DNA of 64,000 bases. It comes from Zeugodacus cucurbitae (taxonomy: Eukaryota > Arthropoda > Insecta > Diptera > Tephritidae). Below are positions 1 to 11,585 of this stretch, in pieces. The notes under the pieces were generated by a model. That model searched no databases. It had not been told where the DNA came from and saw nothing but the letters and a program-made list of their open reading frames with translations. How positions within the stretch are numbered: position 1 is the stretch's first letter; each line of letters starts with the position of its first letter. A program made the position numbers and the translations under genes. Location: NCBI RefSeq assembly GCF_028554725.1, contig NC_071671.1:7120001-7184000 (forward strand), read 5' to 3'.

Positions 1-1019
1 TGTTAAAACGCCAATTTATCTTTCATTTAAGTTTCAAACTACAGTTCTTTTTGTTTTCTTTGCTTTGCTTTACTTGGTTTGTTTTTTTTTTGTAGGTTTG
101 TTTAGGCAAAATAAAATCAAAAATATGAGTAGTTGGCGTTTTTTTCTTTCTCTCTTTCTTTCCGCTAAATATTATTTTAATGAGAAAAAAGTATTTGCGA
201 ACAACATACAATTTGTAATGTTTGTGTTGTCCTTACTATTTGCTGGCTATTGTTTTTTAACCAATTCCAATTTTATGTTTATTGTATTTTGGGGGTATAT
301 GTATAGTTTGATTTTTAAACACATAGTTTTTGCTTTAAGAGTCTACATACAATGTCTCCTATGTCTTTGCATATTATACCGCTGCGCTTCTTTCAAACGT
401 TTGTAACATTTTGTGTGTTGTTGTTGTTATATAATAATTAATATTATATTTATTAATAAGTGTACTTTACAAAATGTGTTTGTGTTTGTGTGAAAGTGCC
501 GTCAACTATAGTTGAGACGTTGAGACGTTTTTGAAGACTGTATTATTAGTTGTGTTTTGAGTTAATAATTTTCAGTAAAAATTTACAATGGAAAATTAGC
601 ATTAAAAAAAAATTATCACGTTGCCTACGAAGTTAGAATTTATCATTTCCAACTGAATACATATAAGTATGTATGTATGTATGTACTTATACACGTATAA
701 CTGCATTAAATGATTTAAATTATAAGCAAATATATATGTGGATGTGTGGGTGAGTGTTACAGTTTGTTAAATAGAAAACCACAAAGCCAACTGCGCACTA
801 TTGCCGTTACTGCCGGTACAGCCATTCCTTCTTACAATTATAATATGTTTTTTGTTTGTTTTCCATTTCGGTTACGGTAGCAATCTAATTTTTCACTTTT
901 CCACTGCTAGTTTTTCGCTTTCTACCTTCTCGCTTATTTTGTATGTATGTATTCGAATAGTAAAAGGAAAACACTACAGTAAAAGTGTTACATTTAAAAT
1001 ATTATAATTAATATGATTA
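1..1019. other. Non-coding flank downstream of the FBXO28-like gene
   Basis: AT-rich sequence with no supported coding region. The part nearest 1019 probably contains the 3' UTR of the minus-strand FBXO28-like gene. A short TATG microsatellite lies around 668-684. The open frames at 65-406 and 801-1007 are low-complexity, Phe/Leu-rich translations of T-rich DNA and I do not treat them as genes. Confidence 0.5.
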
Positions 1020-3779
1020 TTATTTACTGCGTTTGCCACTACCATTTAAACATCTCGTGGCTTTTTGTACTCTACGTGCTTTTTTTGTATCGTGTGAGGT
1101 GATGGCTTGCAAGCTGACGACATGCTCCACCGACAGCTCCTCAGACACAGCGCTACCACCACCATGGCTCTCTATGGCCGCGGATAGTGTTGGCGTGCCA
1201 TTTTCAACATTCATTTCAACGCTGCTGTCTTCTTTGGCTGCCGCCGTGTACACACCATTGCAGCTGCTACCACCACCACCACCCTTGGTGGCTAACAACA
1301 TGGCCGGACTAACGATGACGCTCCTATGTGTACGTCCACCACCACCACCACACAATGCTTGTGGCAATTTTATGCTATTAGCATCCTTCTCATTGCTGCC
1401 ACTACAAGTGGTCGGCTCAACAGTCACATCAACAGCACTTGTAACTGCATCGGAAAACGTTTTAGAATTTGTTGTGGTCGGATTAGTTGTTTGTTGCAGA
1501 CCACACCAATTGCTGCTGGCGCAAGCATTGGTTGCCGTCGTACGTATTATATTGCTGCCACACACATAATTCAGGCGATTTGTCATTTCGCTTGGCAGCG
1601 ACTGCGTAACAACGCCATGCATGCGGCAATCACCGGCGGCATGATCGGTGGCATTGCAAAAATCTTTGAAATTTCCATTACCATTGCTTGTTGTTGTTGT
1701 TGCATTCGTATGTGCGCCCGCTGACTGATTGTCACTCGTTGCACTCAGCTGACAGCTGCAACAATTGGCGTTATTATTACCACTATTGCGACCGACGCTA
1801 GCGTAAACATTGAATGCGCTATGCCCATCATTGCATAATGTAGGCAACGAATTGTTGGACGTGGCACTAGCACTGTAATGTTGGCGTTTCAGCTGATTCT
1901 TTGTCACCGTGCTGCTAACAGCCAACAATTTGGCGGTGGTCTCTCTATCCGGAAATGCAAATACTGTTGGCGATTGTGACGATTGGGGTGTTGGTATTGC
2001 TGTCACGGCGTCACTGTGTGCATCACGCTCAATATCGGTGTCATCGCTTAAATTGAGTATTATATCCTCCGGTTTAACGCCTTGATTGATCAATGCTTGA
2101 AAATCTTCGGGCGGCGGCATAAGCGGTGCCAACTTTTGACCACATGCTGTGCAAATCGGTATGGCTGGACTCTTGGAGCGCCAATATTGCAGTTCGGTTT
2201 TACACTTATTGAGTTCCTGCAATATGATTTTCAAATAGGAATATTAGAGCAATACTAGAATACGTTGAAAATAAATAAATTTGAATTTGCTTTACAACTG
2301 CAATTACTTCATTTTCTTTGTTTGTACCTGCAATAAAGTGGAAAATTTACGTGCCATCTCTTCGTTTTTCTTATCATTCTCGTCCAAGCGATTGGCGTAC
2401 TCCAATGTTTGTTTCTGCTGTTCGGCCAATAATTTTTGTTGTTCGGCAATTTGTTTGCCCTGTTCGGACGATTTACGTTTGCAAGTGCGCAGCTCATTTC
2501 GCAATACGGACAACTGGTTGTTGTATATTTTCATGCCCTGCTTGATTTTACGTATACCCTTACGTAGTACCATGTTGCTTTGTGGTGGTGACGTTGAGGC
2601 GCTATCCGCATGATCGACAGATGCAACTAAAGCAGCTGTAGAAATCAAATGCACACATATGAATACATCTAGATCTATGTACATACTTAATACTCCAATT
2701 TTACTTCATTCACACACACTTACGTCTTTTTGTGGTGGTGGGCAATTTAAAAAAGTCCTTATTAAAGTAAGCTATATCGGGCAAAGTTTGTTCAATACGA
2801 TCCCTGAAGTATTCCATGGCCATTGTAGAGAGATCAAAAAGTTCATCGGTAACCCGATAAGGACGCTCCAGGCGCGGTGTATTCCTTATGTATGTTAAAA
2901 TATTGTATACTTCATCTAAAATCTGTAAAGAAATGATTAAACAATTACAAATAATAATAAATTTTAATGGGGAGGAAAAACTTACGGCTCCTGGAAAGAA
3001 ACAACAGTGGCCACGTTCGATATGTTTACCAAAAGTCATTTGCAACAGCGACAAACGCATATAACATGTCTCAATTATATCACATTCACATGCCAATGGA
3101 TGATTGCGACGCGCAGATTCACGACGCGGCATATTCGCTTTAATGGCATGAAAGCGATTATATGTTTGCGTAATAAGACGTGAAAATGTGGAATTCAAAA
3201 CGTCCATACAAACGTCGTTCATACGGCGTGAAACCTGGTAAGCGCAGAAATAAAAGTGAATTTAGTTAGGTTAGGTTTTTAGAAAAGCCAACTTTTTTAC
3301 ATTGAATACTGTTAACTTTTTAAATTATTTTAAGAAAAAAAGAAGTAAATAAGTTATTAAAAATAATTAACGATTAATCTAGTTGAATTTGAAGCAAATT
3401 ATGCCATAATAATACTTACTACTCTCATTTGGCCAACTTTGCGATAGCCTGTATAGGCAAATATTTTGGCTAAAACTTCGATGGGCATATCAAGTAACTG
3501 CACTGTAACTGTTTGTTCATTTGTGGCAGAGCTGGTGGCTGTGTCATTCGTTTTAACCAACTGTTGTTGTTGGTTTTGTTGTATGTTCTGCTGATGACCA
3601 CATTGACGTGTAGTAATTGTATACACACTATTACCAATGTTTGGTGCTGCTCCTGCTATCATACCACGTTGGGTTTGTGTGGACATTGTGTTGAGTCGGG
3701 CGGAATCTGAAGTGGCAGAATTTTGATTGAGTATGCCGCTGCTGCCACCACTTGTGGCCATTTGACGCGTGGATACCAT
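1020..3779 (-). CDS. FBXO28: F-box protein, FBXO28-type (SCF ubiquitin ligase adaptor)
   Basis: Five coding exons rebuilt from splice sites: 3779-3420, 3234-2986, 2922-2724, 2635-2328 and 2216-1020, phases compatible, giving about 770 aa. The F-box is at residues ~95-135 (LLDMPIEVLAKIFAYTGYRK) and runs across the first intron into VSRRMNDVC. Exon 2 carries the family signature PRRESARRNHPLA and RLSLLQMTFGKHIERGHCCF; exon 3 carries LDEVYNILTYIR and LSTMAMEYF, both as in vertebrate FBXO28. Exon 4 (residues ~287-372) is a Gln/Glu/Lys-rich coiled coil. Known of the family: Skp1-binding SCF subunit, mainly nuclear. Odd: a ~400-residue low-complexity C-terminal extension in exon 5 with a CTACGQ CxxC motif, Gly runs and a basic tail, far longer than the ~370-aa human protein. 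The start is the first ATG of exon 1. Identification is strong; the exact N-terminus is less sure. Confidence 0.9.
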
Positions 3780-4090
3780 TTCGCCAATATAAATGAAAGC
3801 GTTAGTTGTACACGTTTAAATATACACTTTTCATGTGTAGCGTTATATATTTTGAAACAAGAAAATGTGACTTGAAATGTCGCGCTGGGAACTGTAAAAG
3901 ATAATTTATGACAATAAGTTGCAGCTTACCAATATATAGCGTGCTATTAAAATTATAATTCATTTACTTGATTTCAACTCACATTATGTTAACATTGATT
4001 TCATGAATTACTGGTAATGATATATGTATGATCAATTGGCTTTTGGTGATATTGATACTGTTGTTGCTGATTTGTTTACAGTTGCAAATT

Positions 4091-4108
4091 GCTGCTGCTG
4101 CTGCTGCT
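4091..4108. repeat. GCT trinucleotide microsatellite
   Basis: Six uninterrupted GCT units followed by looser CTG/TTG units to about 4166, upstream of the FBXO28-like start codon. Confidence 0.8.
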
Positions 4109-6625
4109 TCAAAATGAATTTGACGTCCAAATTATGCTGTTGCTGTTGTTTTAGCTGCTGCTTGGCTCAGCAATTTTTCATGTGATCACTTCCACTTTAC
4201 CAGCATTGCGTGCCGTTTTGGAGCCGCCGTCTCCACTACGTTCTCACTTTATTTAACACTCGTATCGCACTAACAATCTACATAGTTATATGTGAATATA
4301 CATTAATATAAAAATGGTTGTAAGTTGTGTGTATGTGCTATTTGTACACATACATAATTTATAATGTACGAGAGTCTCTATCAAATGTATACATACATGA
4401 CGCACATATCTTATAGTAATTATTGTATGTAGTATGTCTGTGCATATGTACATTTAATCGGTGAATGTGCAGTATTAAATACCTGAGACATGAATGCTCA
4501 TATTCTATAGAAGCATACAAACATATTATATGCATAAATAAATGCATGCACACATATTATCCAGTTCATTTGTAAATTGCATAGTAGAATTAGTAAAAGT
4601 CATTGATAGCAAATACATAAAAATATATTACATGAAGGGAAAAGGAGCACTACTAATTGCCAAAACGATGGAGGTCCATGGTACATGGTAAAATCACTTG
4701 TTCTGGTTCTGGTTTTATATATGTTTCATATGCATTAGCAACAAAAATTAAGGAATACACACACATATATATAGTTTTTTATATCCGTGATTAAGAAGTT
4801 AACAATTTCCGCCATGGCCAGTATATCAAATTTTTATTGTTTTATTGCTTTTGTCAACTCTAAATACGACATCACAATCTTCTTAGCACAATAGAAATAA
4901 TTAAAATATATAGAAATTCTTTTGACAAAACTCGTAGCCAATATCTATCCGAAATACCTCTTACTTTATTGAATTGTGAGTTCCTATTCCAAATGACAGT
5001 TTCGTTCTGTTCACAATGCTTTCCTTTGCTACTATGTCGAGCTATTTTACGTCGTTTACAGCTCTGCTCTGTTGAAGTCTATTGAACCCCTCATCGAGAC
5101 TTCTTGTAAAATAAAATCATTACCCCCCTTAAACCATACAAAAGACAAGGAATAAAAAAACGAACACGAGAATGACAGTCTACCGCAAAAATAACAACCG
5201 ATAAAACTTAAATAAAAGCAATGCAGCAATGATAACGAACATGAAATAATAAATGATATAAAAAGGAAGAAAACAATGAAAGCAGTTGGTGATGCCAGTT
5301 TCTTACAATTTTGTTAATAATAAAAACAATATAACTTAATTTAATTAAATACGTCTTCAAACTCAGTTCTGTCATTTTTTTAAACATGCTTTCTATTCGA
5401 TTATCAAAAGCTTAATTACTGTTGAATATATTAAGATACAAAAAAACATTAATGTTTTATAAACTAAACTCTGTATCAATCATTTATTTAAAGTGATTAT
5501 ACACACACTGTTTGAAATATTTTTTAACAATCCATTAGATTGTAAATGTACCAATACCCCGCAAGTTTACTTATCCTAATCCACTAGTTCATATGGCAAC
5601 ACCTTTGTGGACCAATGACGCTTTCGCTCTCCTTTTTATATTTCTGCACTTTTCTTTTCTTATATTTTCCTCTTCCTGGTTATTTTTTCTATACTTTATC
5701 CCTATACTCTTCGTTTTTTCAAATATGTACATATTAAAAATTTTATTTTAGAGATTTATATTTTTTTTCGATGGATCATTACATATATAAATATGTGAAA
5801 AGCTCCCTTTTATTAACACCGCATCATTCACTTTTAAGCTAACAAATCTCTTTAACCTAAAAGCTATATGTACCATTCAATTTTACAAACATTTATCCAG
5901 CAATGTTCATCTTTAGTTCAACACAATTCACTTTTATTTTACACTTTTAATGTCATTCTCACTTTGATCTTGGTTAATTATTTTAACTATGTAATTAATT
6001 ATAACTAGACGGAAGCAAAGAAGCCAAACCGAGGTCGAAAATGAAATAAACCAAGAGCAACAGAAAATTGAAAGCCAACTAAATTTACAAATAGTAGTTT
6101 GCACAGGGTTTCCTGTTATCACAAACTCAAAATTTTTAAAGAGAAATACTCATAAAACCATTTTCAAAGCAAACTCATACTAACGTTTTGATACCGTTAA
6201 TTCGTTATAGAAAAGTTGTGTATTATAATTACTGTATCACCTTAAAAAATATTTTATAAATTGAGCTTTCTATAAAGAGTGGGACAATTTCATACAACTC
6301 TGGTATTTATGGAAAGCAGAGGCCCATTTTCAACTCTTGGTTTGTTTACGAAAATGTTGAAAAGAAAAATGCCAAAATCTGTACGGTGTTACCAAGTCTG
6401 CACAAATTCGTAACAATTGTGAGATTAAGCTCGACCATTGTTTGTAAGATATATTTAACACAGCCTACATTTTCCAACAACAACAAGTACCCTTAATATG
6501 TAAATTTGAAATTGGTAAATTAAATTTTACACTATTTTATATGGATAAAATAATTCAAATTAGATATTACTTGTAAATAGCATCTCAAAAAATCTCCCAC
6601 AGTTGTATTGGTCAATAAATATATT

Positions 6626-6631
6626 TTTATT
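6626..6631 (-). other. Poly(A) signal of the first F-box/LRR gene
   Basis: TTTATT on the plus strand, i.e. AATAAA on the minus strand, about 107 nt downstream of the stop at 6738. The position fits the inferred last exon. Confidence 0.5.
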
Positions 6632-6737
6632 TATATACATAATAATTTTCATTTTAAAATACTTTTAACAACATTTATACATATCCACCTAAATGCTAAA
6701 TAAAAATGACTAATTTGTGCAAATATTCACGCAATAT

Positions 6738-8226
6738 TTAGAAATGAATTTCAAATAAACGCTCACAGAAGTAATGTAAGGAATAACGGTCAATTTCTTC
6801 TTTCGGAAAACACGCCTGTGTAATAATCATTTTGTCTTCATAATTTTCCACATACTGCTAAAATAATTAAAAAATATATATTTATTATAATTATCAAAAT
6901 ATCATACGTCTACTAGAATATAGAAAGGCCCAATCTACAATACTTAGCTTTACATCAATTAAAAAAAAAATCAGTCAAAGCCTTTCTAGATTTTAGTAAT
7001 CCTAGCAATCACATAATCACCTTCTTGATGTCGTCTTCATTTGGTTCGAAAGTAAAACATTGCACCTCTAATCGAGAACCTGTTTCACTTTTGTCTCGTA
7101 GTAGTTTATAAAGTTCTTTCAAACTCAGCTCTTCATTAACCCATTCCATCGGTATACCGAGTAGTTGCAGGTTTTTACAAGCAGCGATAATTTCAAATAT
7201 ATTTAAATCCAAATATTCTTCGTCGAAACTTTGCAAGCCGTTGTTATTTACGGGTAAAATACTTTTTATATTTATCAGTAGCAATTCCTTCAGGTTTGTT
7301 AAGCTCTCTTCCAAAACGTCTTTATCGAAACGGCTCACTAAGCGGTCCTTCATAATCCATTTTCTTAAATTTGGCATTTTTGATAGAATTTGCATAGGGA
7401 AATAACTTATAAAACTATCGCTAATCAGTGTATGTATTCTCAAACCAAATATTTCAACAATTTTATTGTAAATATGCTCATATCCACGATCGTTGGAATG
7501 TATAAAGCAACCAATTAATTTTAGATTTCGTAAAACAGGTAGCTTATCAGCAATAATATTTAATAATTCTGCATTTGTGGAAAATTCCTCCAACGTTTGG
7601 CACTGAGTGATACTTTGAATATCATTGAAATTGTTATACAGCACACGGGGTTCATCTCTTGTATAACCAAAACTAAACTTACGTAGTTTTAGATTGGAAA
7701 ATATAGATTGCAAACTGAAATCATCCTCATAAAGAAAGTAATCTAATTTGAGTTCTGTTAAAAATTTCATGTTTGTAAATACATGCATATCTATGTGAGC
7801 GACTAAATTTATTTTATTTAGATTTGGAAACACTTTGGGAAGTACAAATAAGGCACTTTGTTCTACAATCTCTGCATCAGCTATTAGAGTATGTGTATTA
7901 GGAAACACGTAATTTCCCAAAATGGCCATATCATCACTTTCCAAGCAGCCCAGATCCAAATCTTCGATGTGATCATGTAAATGATATATCATCCATTTAA
8001 ATGCTTTTTTATTGTTACCGTATCGACTCCATTTTTTGTATTTATGTTGCCAATATATATTTACCAAGTTGTTTAAACGCATACACACATGTTTTAATTG
8101 CACTTGATCATTTTGGCTTAATAATGTTATAATATGTAGAATACAATCATCGTTCAAATTCAGCATATTTTCGAGGACATGTAAGAACGGATTTTCATTA
8201 TATTTACCTTTTTTGAAATTTAACAT
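6738..8226 (-). CDS. F-box protein with diverged leucine-rich C-terminal region (copy 1)
   Basis: The main exon is 8226-7021; I add a last exon at 6857-6738. The frame otherwise hits TGA after KKVIM, but AAG|GTGATT can act as a donor, and TATTTTAG|CAG opens a 39-codon in-phase exon ending EIHF-stop. Its end matches the C-terminal length of the neighbouring paralogue. Total about 441 aa. F-box at residues ~22-57 (NLNDDCILHIITLLSQNDQ, then LKHVCMRLNNLV), followed by HKYKKWSR and irregular leucine-rich segments (LTELKLDYFL, LRNLKLIGCF, LQLLGIPMEWV). Role by family: probable SCF substrate receptor; target unknown. The first in-frame ATG is at 8226; a later Met precedes LNLNDDC. It pairs with the gene at 8908-10244: both carry KYKKWSR and MPNLRKW. 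I cannot assign a named orthologue. Confidence 0.75.
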
Positions 8227-8907
8227 ATACAAATAACAAACGAAGAGTTTTCAATTGCTATCAGTCCAATATCTGATACAAAAAATTAAATGATTAGGTA
8301 AACAAATATAAGTAATAAATCTACTCACTTGACTGTACAACTAATCGTTGTAGTACATTTTTAAAGTAATATTTAGTAATATTATTAAAAGTGGCCTGCT
8401 TAAACAATTTAGACTCGAAATTGAGGAAATATAAACAAATAAATATAATGTTTAGTTCAGTTTCAGTTATTAGTGATTACACCAGAAGAGTATCGAGTTT
8501 AAATTGTTCGATCTACCTAAATAACCAATGTTAATGTCATGACATTTCAAGCTAAAACTGATTTATTATAAAATATTAAATAGAGTTTTGAAGAATATAT
8601 TATGCAGTAAGCTTATTTATTATGTGATAAAAAAAACCTGTGACAAAATCTAATTTAATAAGCATAACGAAAATATAAAGATTTAGCCATTTCTTTAACT
8701 ATTACACACTGTAAAACAATCAGCTGTTTTGAATGGATTTATCGATTTAAGAAGTGCTGCCACTCTTTTCACAAACTAAAGTTTTTAGTGTACACAGTAA
8801 ATTTAAATAATTATTATATTTATCAGTAATTATCATTTTTAAACATGTCATTCAGTTTAATTATAATTAAAGTAGTTTTTTGGTAACGCCATATTTTCCA
8901 CCATTTT
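8227..8907. other. Spacer between tandem F-box/LRR genes
   Basis: About 680 bp of AT-rich DNA with no coding signal. It must hold the promoter of copy 1 and the 3' UTR of copy 2. TTTATCGATTT near 8738 resembles part of a DRE-type site, a weak hint only. Confidence 0.4.
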
Positions 8908-10244
8908 TTAATTCAGTAAAGTGATTGTAAAGAGTTTATAAACTTCGTAATCCAAGTCGTTACCTAGATTCTGTTTCAAAAATTTAAAATTTAGTATATC
9001 TTGAAATTGTTTCAGTTCCTTTAAATTCTTGGACACATATTTCGTTGTATCTTCTTCGATACACATCACTTCCAAAACTCTTCTCCGACTTCTGAATAAG
9101 AAATGAAGTTCATGCAGATTAACATAACCACTGGTAACCCAATCCAGAGGAAATCCTACTGTTTGGAGATTTACGCAATCGTTAATGAATTCCATCAACT
9201 CAAAACTTTGTTCTCCGATTCTCGAAACATGTTGTTCACTTGGAGCAGTCGCCAATGTTTTTTTATTAAAAACTATCCATTCATGTATGCTCTCTAACTG
9301 TGTTTTGGTTGCTTTAAATTGATCTAAGATTAGATCCGACATTGTCCATTTTCTCAAATTTGGCATATATTTTAATGTATACATTGGGAAGCCGGTGTGT
9401 ATATATTGACTATTTAGTGCGCAAATGTTGCTACCAAAATTTTCAACAATTTTATCAAATACGTAATAATCCTCGGATGTTCCACTCATATAAGCGAAAC
9501 AGCCAAGTACACGTAATTTCGGCAAACATTTCAATTGTTCGATTATTGTTTTCAGAATGCTTTCATTCAATATTACTTCTTGCAATGACGAGCAACATAC
9601 AATTGTTTCGATATCACTCCGTGTGTACTCAATATATGAACGTTCACAATAACTGAATATAAATTTTACTAATTTCAATTGTTGAAATAACGATTTAAAA
9701 TCTAAAGTGCAACTACATCTCCTTGGATGTAGTTCTAGATCCGTTAAGTTCTCACAAGTCTTAAAATCCAACCACATATTTGTTTGTAACTTAAGTTTCA
9801 CAAGTCGAGGAAATCCAATACTTAGAACTTTCGTAGCAGCATACTCAGTTAATTTACCGTTATTGTTTGAGATGTTTACAGTCAAATCATAAACATTTGG
9901 AAAACAAGTACTCGAAAGCAATTGCATTTCGCGTGAGCTCAAATAATCCACATCCAGTACTTGAACTATTTCGCGGAGCTGAAAGATAAGCCAGGCATAT
10001 TCAGCTCTCTGTCCAACAGCATTTTTTCGTGACCATTTCTTATATTTCAGGCGCCAATGTAGTTTTACAAGTTCTTTAAATCTTTGACAAGTGTATTTCA
10101 AATTTGTCTGGTCACACCAATTCAATTCAGTAATAATTAAAGTCAAGCAATCATCATTAAGATCTAGAATGGAAACTTAAGAAGAATAATAAGTGCCTAA
10201 CGAAATTTAATTATAATATAATATAAATTACTGTTATATGCCAT
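8908..10244 (-). CDS. F-box protein with diverged leucine-rich C-terminal region (copy 2)
   Basis: The main exon is 10163-8908. Its frame is open upstream to a TAA with no ATG, so an upstream exon is needed. I infer a 13-nt first coding exon, 10244-10232 (ATG GCA TAT AAC A|GTAATT), a 68-nt intron and the acceptor TTCTAG|AT. This gives MAYNNLNDDCLTL, aligned with NLNDDCILHI of copy 1, and about 422 aa. The F-box continues into NLKYTCQRFKELVKLHW and LKYKKWSRKN. Leucine-rich segments follow, with FPMYTLKYMPNLRKWTM matching FPMQILSKMPNLRKWIM of copy 1. Likely an SCF adaptor by family; substrate unknown. Same strand as copy 1, ~680 bp away, so a tandem duplication that has diverged strongly. The tiny first exon is the least certain part. 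Confidence 0.75.
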
Positions 10245-10473
10245 ATCGTTTCAGTATCGGAACTTTACGTATCAGAGAATTGCAGAAACTACATGTACGA
10301 TTACTTTCACTTTTTAAAGAAACTATGTAGGCAAGCACTCGAAATTGTTTTAAAGCATTACTTTGCTGTTATTCAATTTTGTTTTGCAATTCAAATGAGT
10401 CTCGTAAATACTGCAGAGTTCTGTTATATAGTGCATTATAGGGGTTTCCAATTTTCCAACAAGCAATAACAAA

Positions 10474-10479
10474 TTTATT
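10474..10479 (-). other. Poly(A) signal of Arl6
   Basis: AATAAA on the minus strand about 80 nt after the Arl6 stop codon at 10557. Confidence 0.55.
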
Positions 10480-10556
10480 TCAGCTTTAGTATTCTAAATA
10501 AGGTTTTTACACAGTCATTATAGTTGTAATATTAGTTAATGATTGTTACAATTTAA

Positions 10557-11585
10557 TTAGCGCTTCAGCTTTTTATTATTAGAATTCATGGATTTAATTT
10601 GCTGTACTAACCAATGAACACCATCTTCTAGGCCTTCGCCAGTAACGGCATTGCTGGGTGTTATATGCCAAGGTTTATCCTCAATATTGTGTAACCCTAA
10701 TGCTAATTGTAAAAAAAATAATAATTAAAAAATAAAATTGTAACAATATATTAATTTATTTGAATTTATTACCAGCTGCTATTTTCACACTCGATAAAGA
10801 ATCCTCACAGTCCACTTTATTATTATACAACAGTATGGGTATACTTCTATTAACCAAATCGGGATGTTGTAAAAGTGTGTCCAGTTCATCTCGCACCACA
10901 ACTTGAAAAGGCAGAGATTTAAGAAATTATTGAGGTAAGATTTAATTTTCTACTTGGTTATCATAATATCTCTAAGGATTTTATTCACAATAACTTCTCA
11001 ATAATTTATTTCATCATATAACACATCATGATCGAAAACGGTTTAAAAAAACGAACCGTTGCTGCTCTGCTAAATTTAAAATAACATGGTTACCCTCAAA
11101 TTAAAACAGAATCTGATATTTTAATTTTTTATATGCATATAAATCATTGAACCGTGTAAACAAGTTTAAAAGTGATTCGTGTTCACTTACATAGCGAATT
11201 TTAAGAAACCTACCCAATCTCATGCGATCACTTGAGTCAATAACGTATATAATGCCTTGGCAATTTTTAAAATGATGTTCCCATAAGCTTCTGTAACGCC
11301 ATGCACCAGATGTATCCACCATTGTGAATAAGACACCTTCACCTTTTTTAAATATATACCATTAGCAGCTATATTCTATATTTTAAATAAATATTTGAGT
11401 AAACTACTTCTTATTTGCTCCAAGGAAAATCCCACTGTTGGAACTGTGATTGCAGCTTGCTCTTGTGGCGATTTAAAGTGGTTTATTATGGTTGATTTAC
11501 CACTATTGTTTAAGCCAATGACAAGTATTGTAACTTTCTCAGATTTATTTTTAAAAAATGTTGAAATCTTTTTAAACATGCCCAT
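10557..11585 (-). CDS. Arl6: ADP-ribosylation factor-like GTPase 6 (Arl6/BBS3)
   Basis: Four exons from splice junctions: 11585-11408, 11342-11214, 10901-10773 and 10702-10557; 582 nt, 193 aa, close to the 186 aa of human ARL6. P-loop GLNNSGKS (residues 24-31), switch-I Thr50 in TVGFSLEQ, switch II starting DTSG (69-72), G4 motif NKVD (130-133), and GEGLEDGVHWL near the C-terminus as in ARL6 (GEGLQEGVDWL). Family role: membrane recruitment of the BBSome coat and sorting of cargo at the primary cilium. Odd: the residue at position 73, the switch-II glutamine in ARL6 (DMSGQGRY), is alanine here (DTSGAWRY). The exon 1 donor (A|GTAGTT) is weak, but the resulting junction aligns with human ARL6 without a gap. 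The C-terminus adds a Lys/Asn-rich tail. Minus strand, divergent from the plus-strand genes that follow. Confidence 0.93.

Larger units (their letters stand above)
3780..6737. other. Intergenic region between two F-box genes
   Basis: No supported gene. The first few hundred bases are likely 5' UTR and promoter of the minus-strand FBXO28-like gene. A GCT/CAG-rich stretch lies at 4091-4166, and a comparatively GC-rich patch at 4160-4260 could be a 5' non-coding exon, unproven. The rest is AT-rich; the ORF at 5934-6122 has no recognisable features. Confidence 0.4.

Noticed and set aside
65..406. 113-aa plus-strand ORF
   Set aside because: Phe/Leu-rich translation of T-rich DNA; no domain and no splice context.
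1033..1569. 178-aa plus-strand ORF
   Set aside because: Antisense shadow of the repetitive last exon of the FBXO28-like gene.
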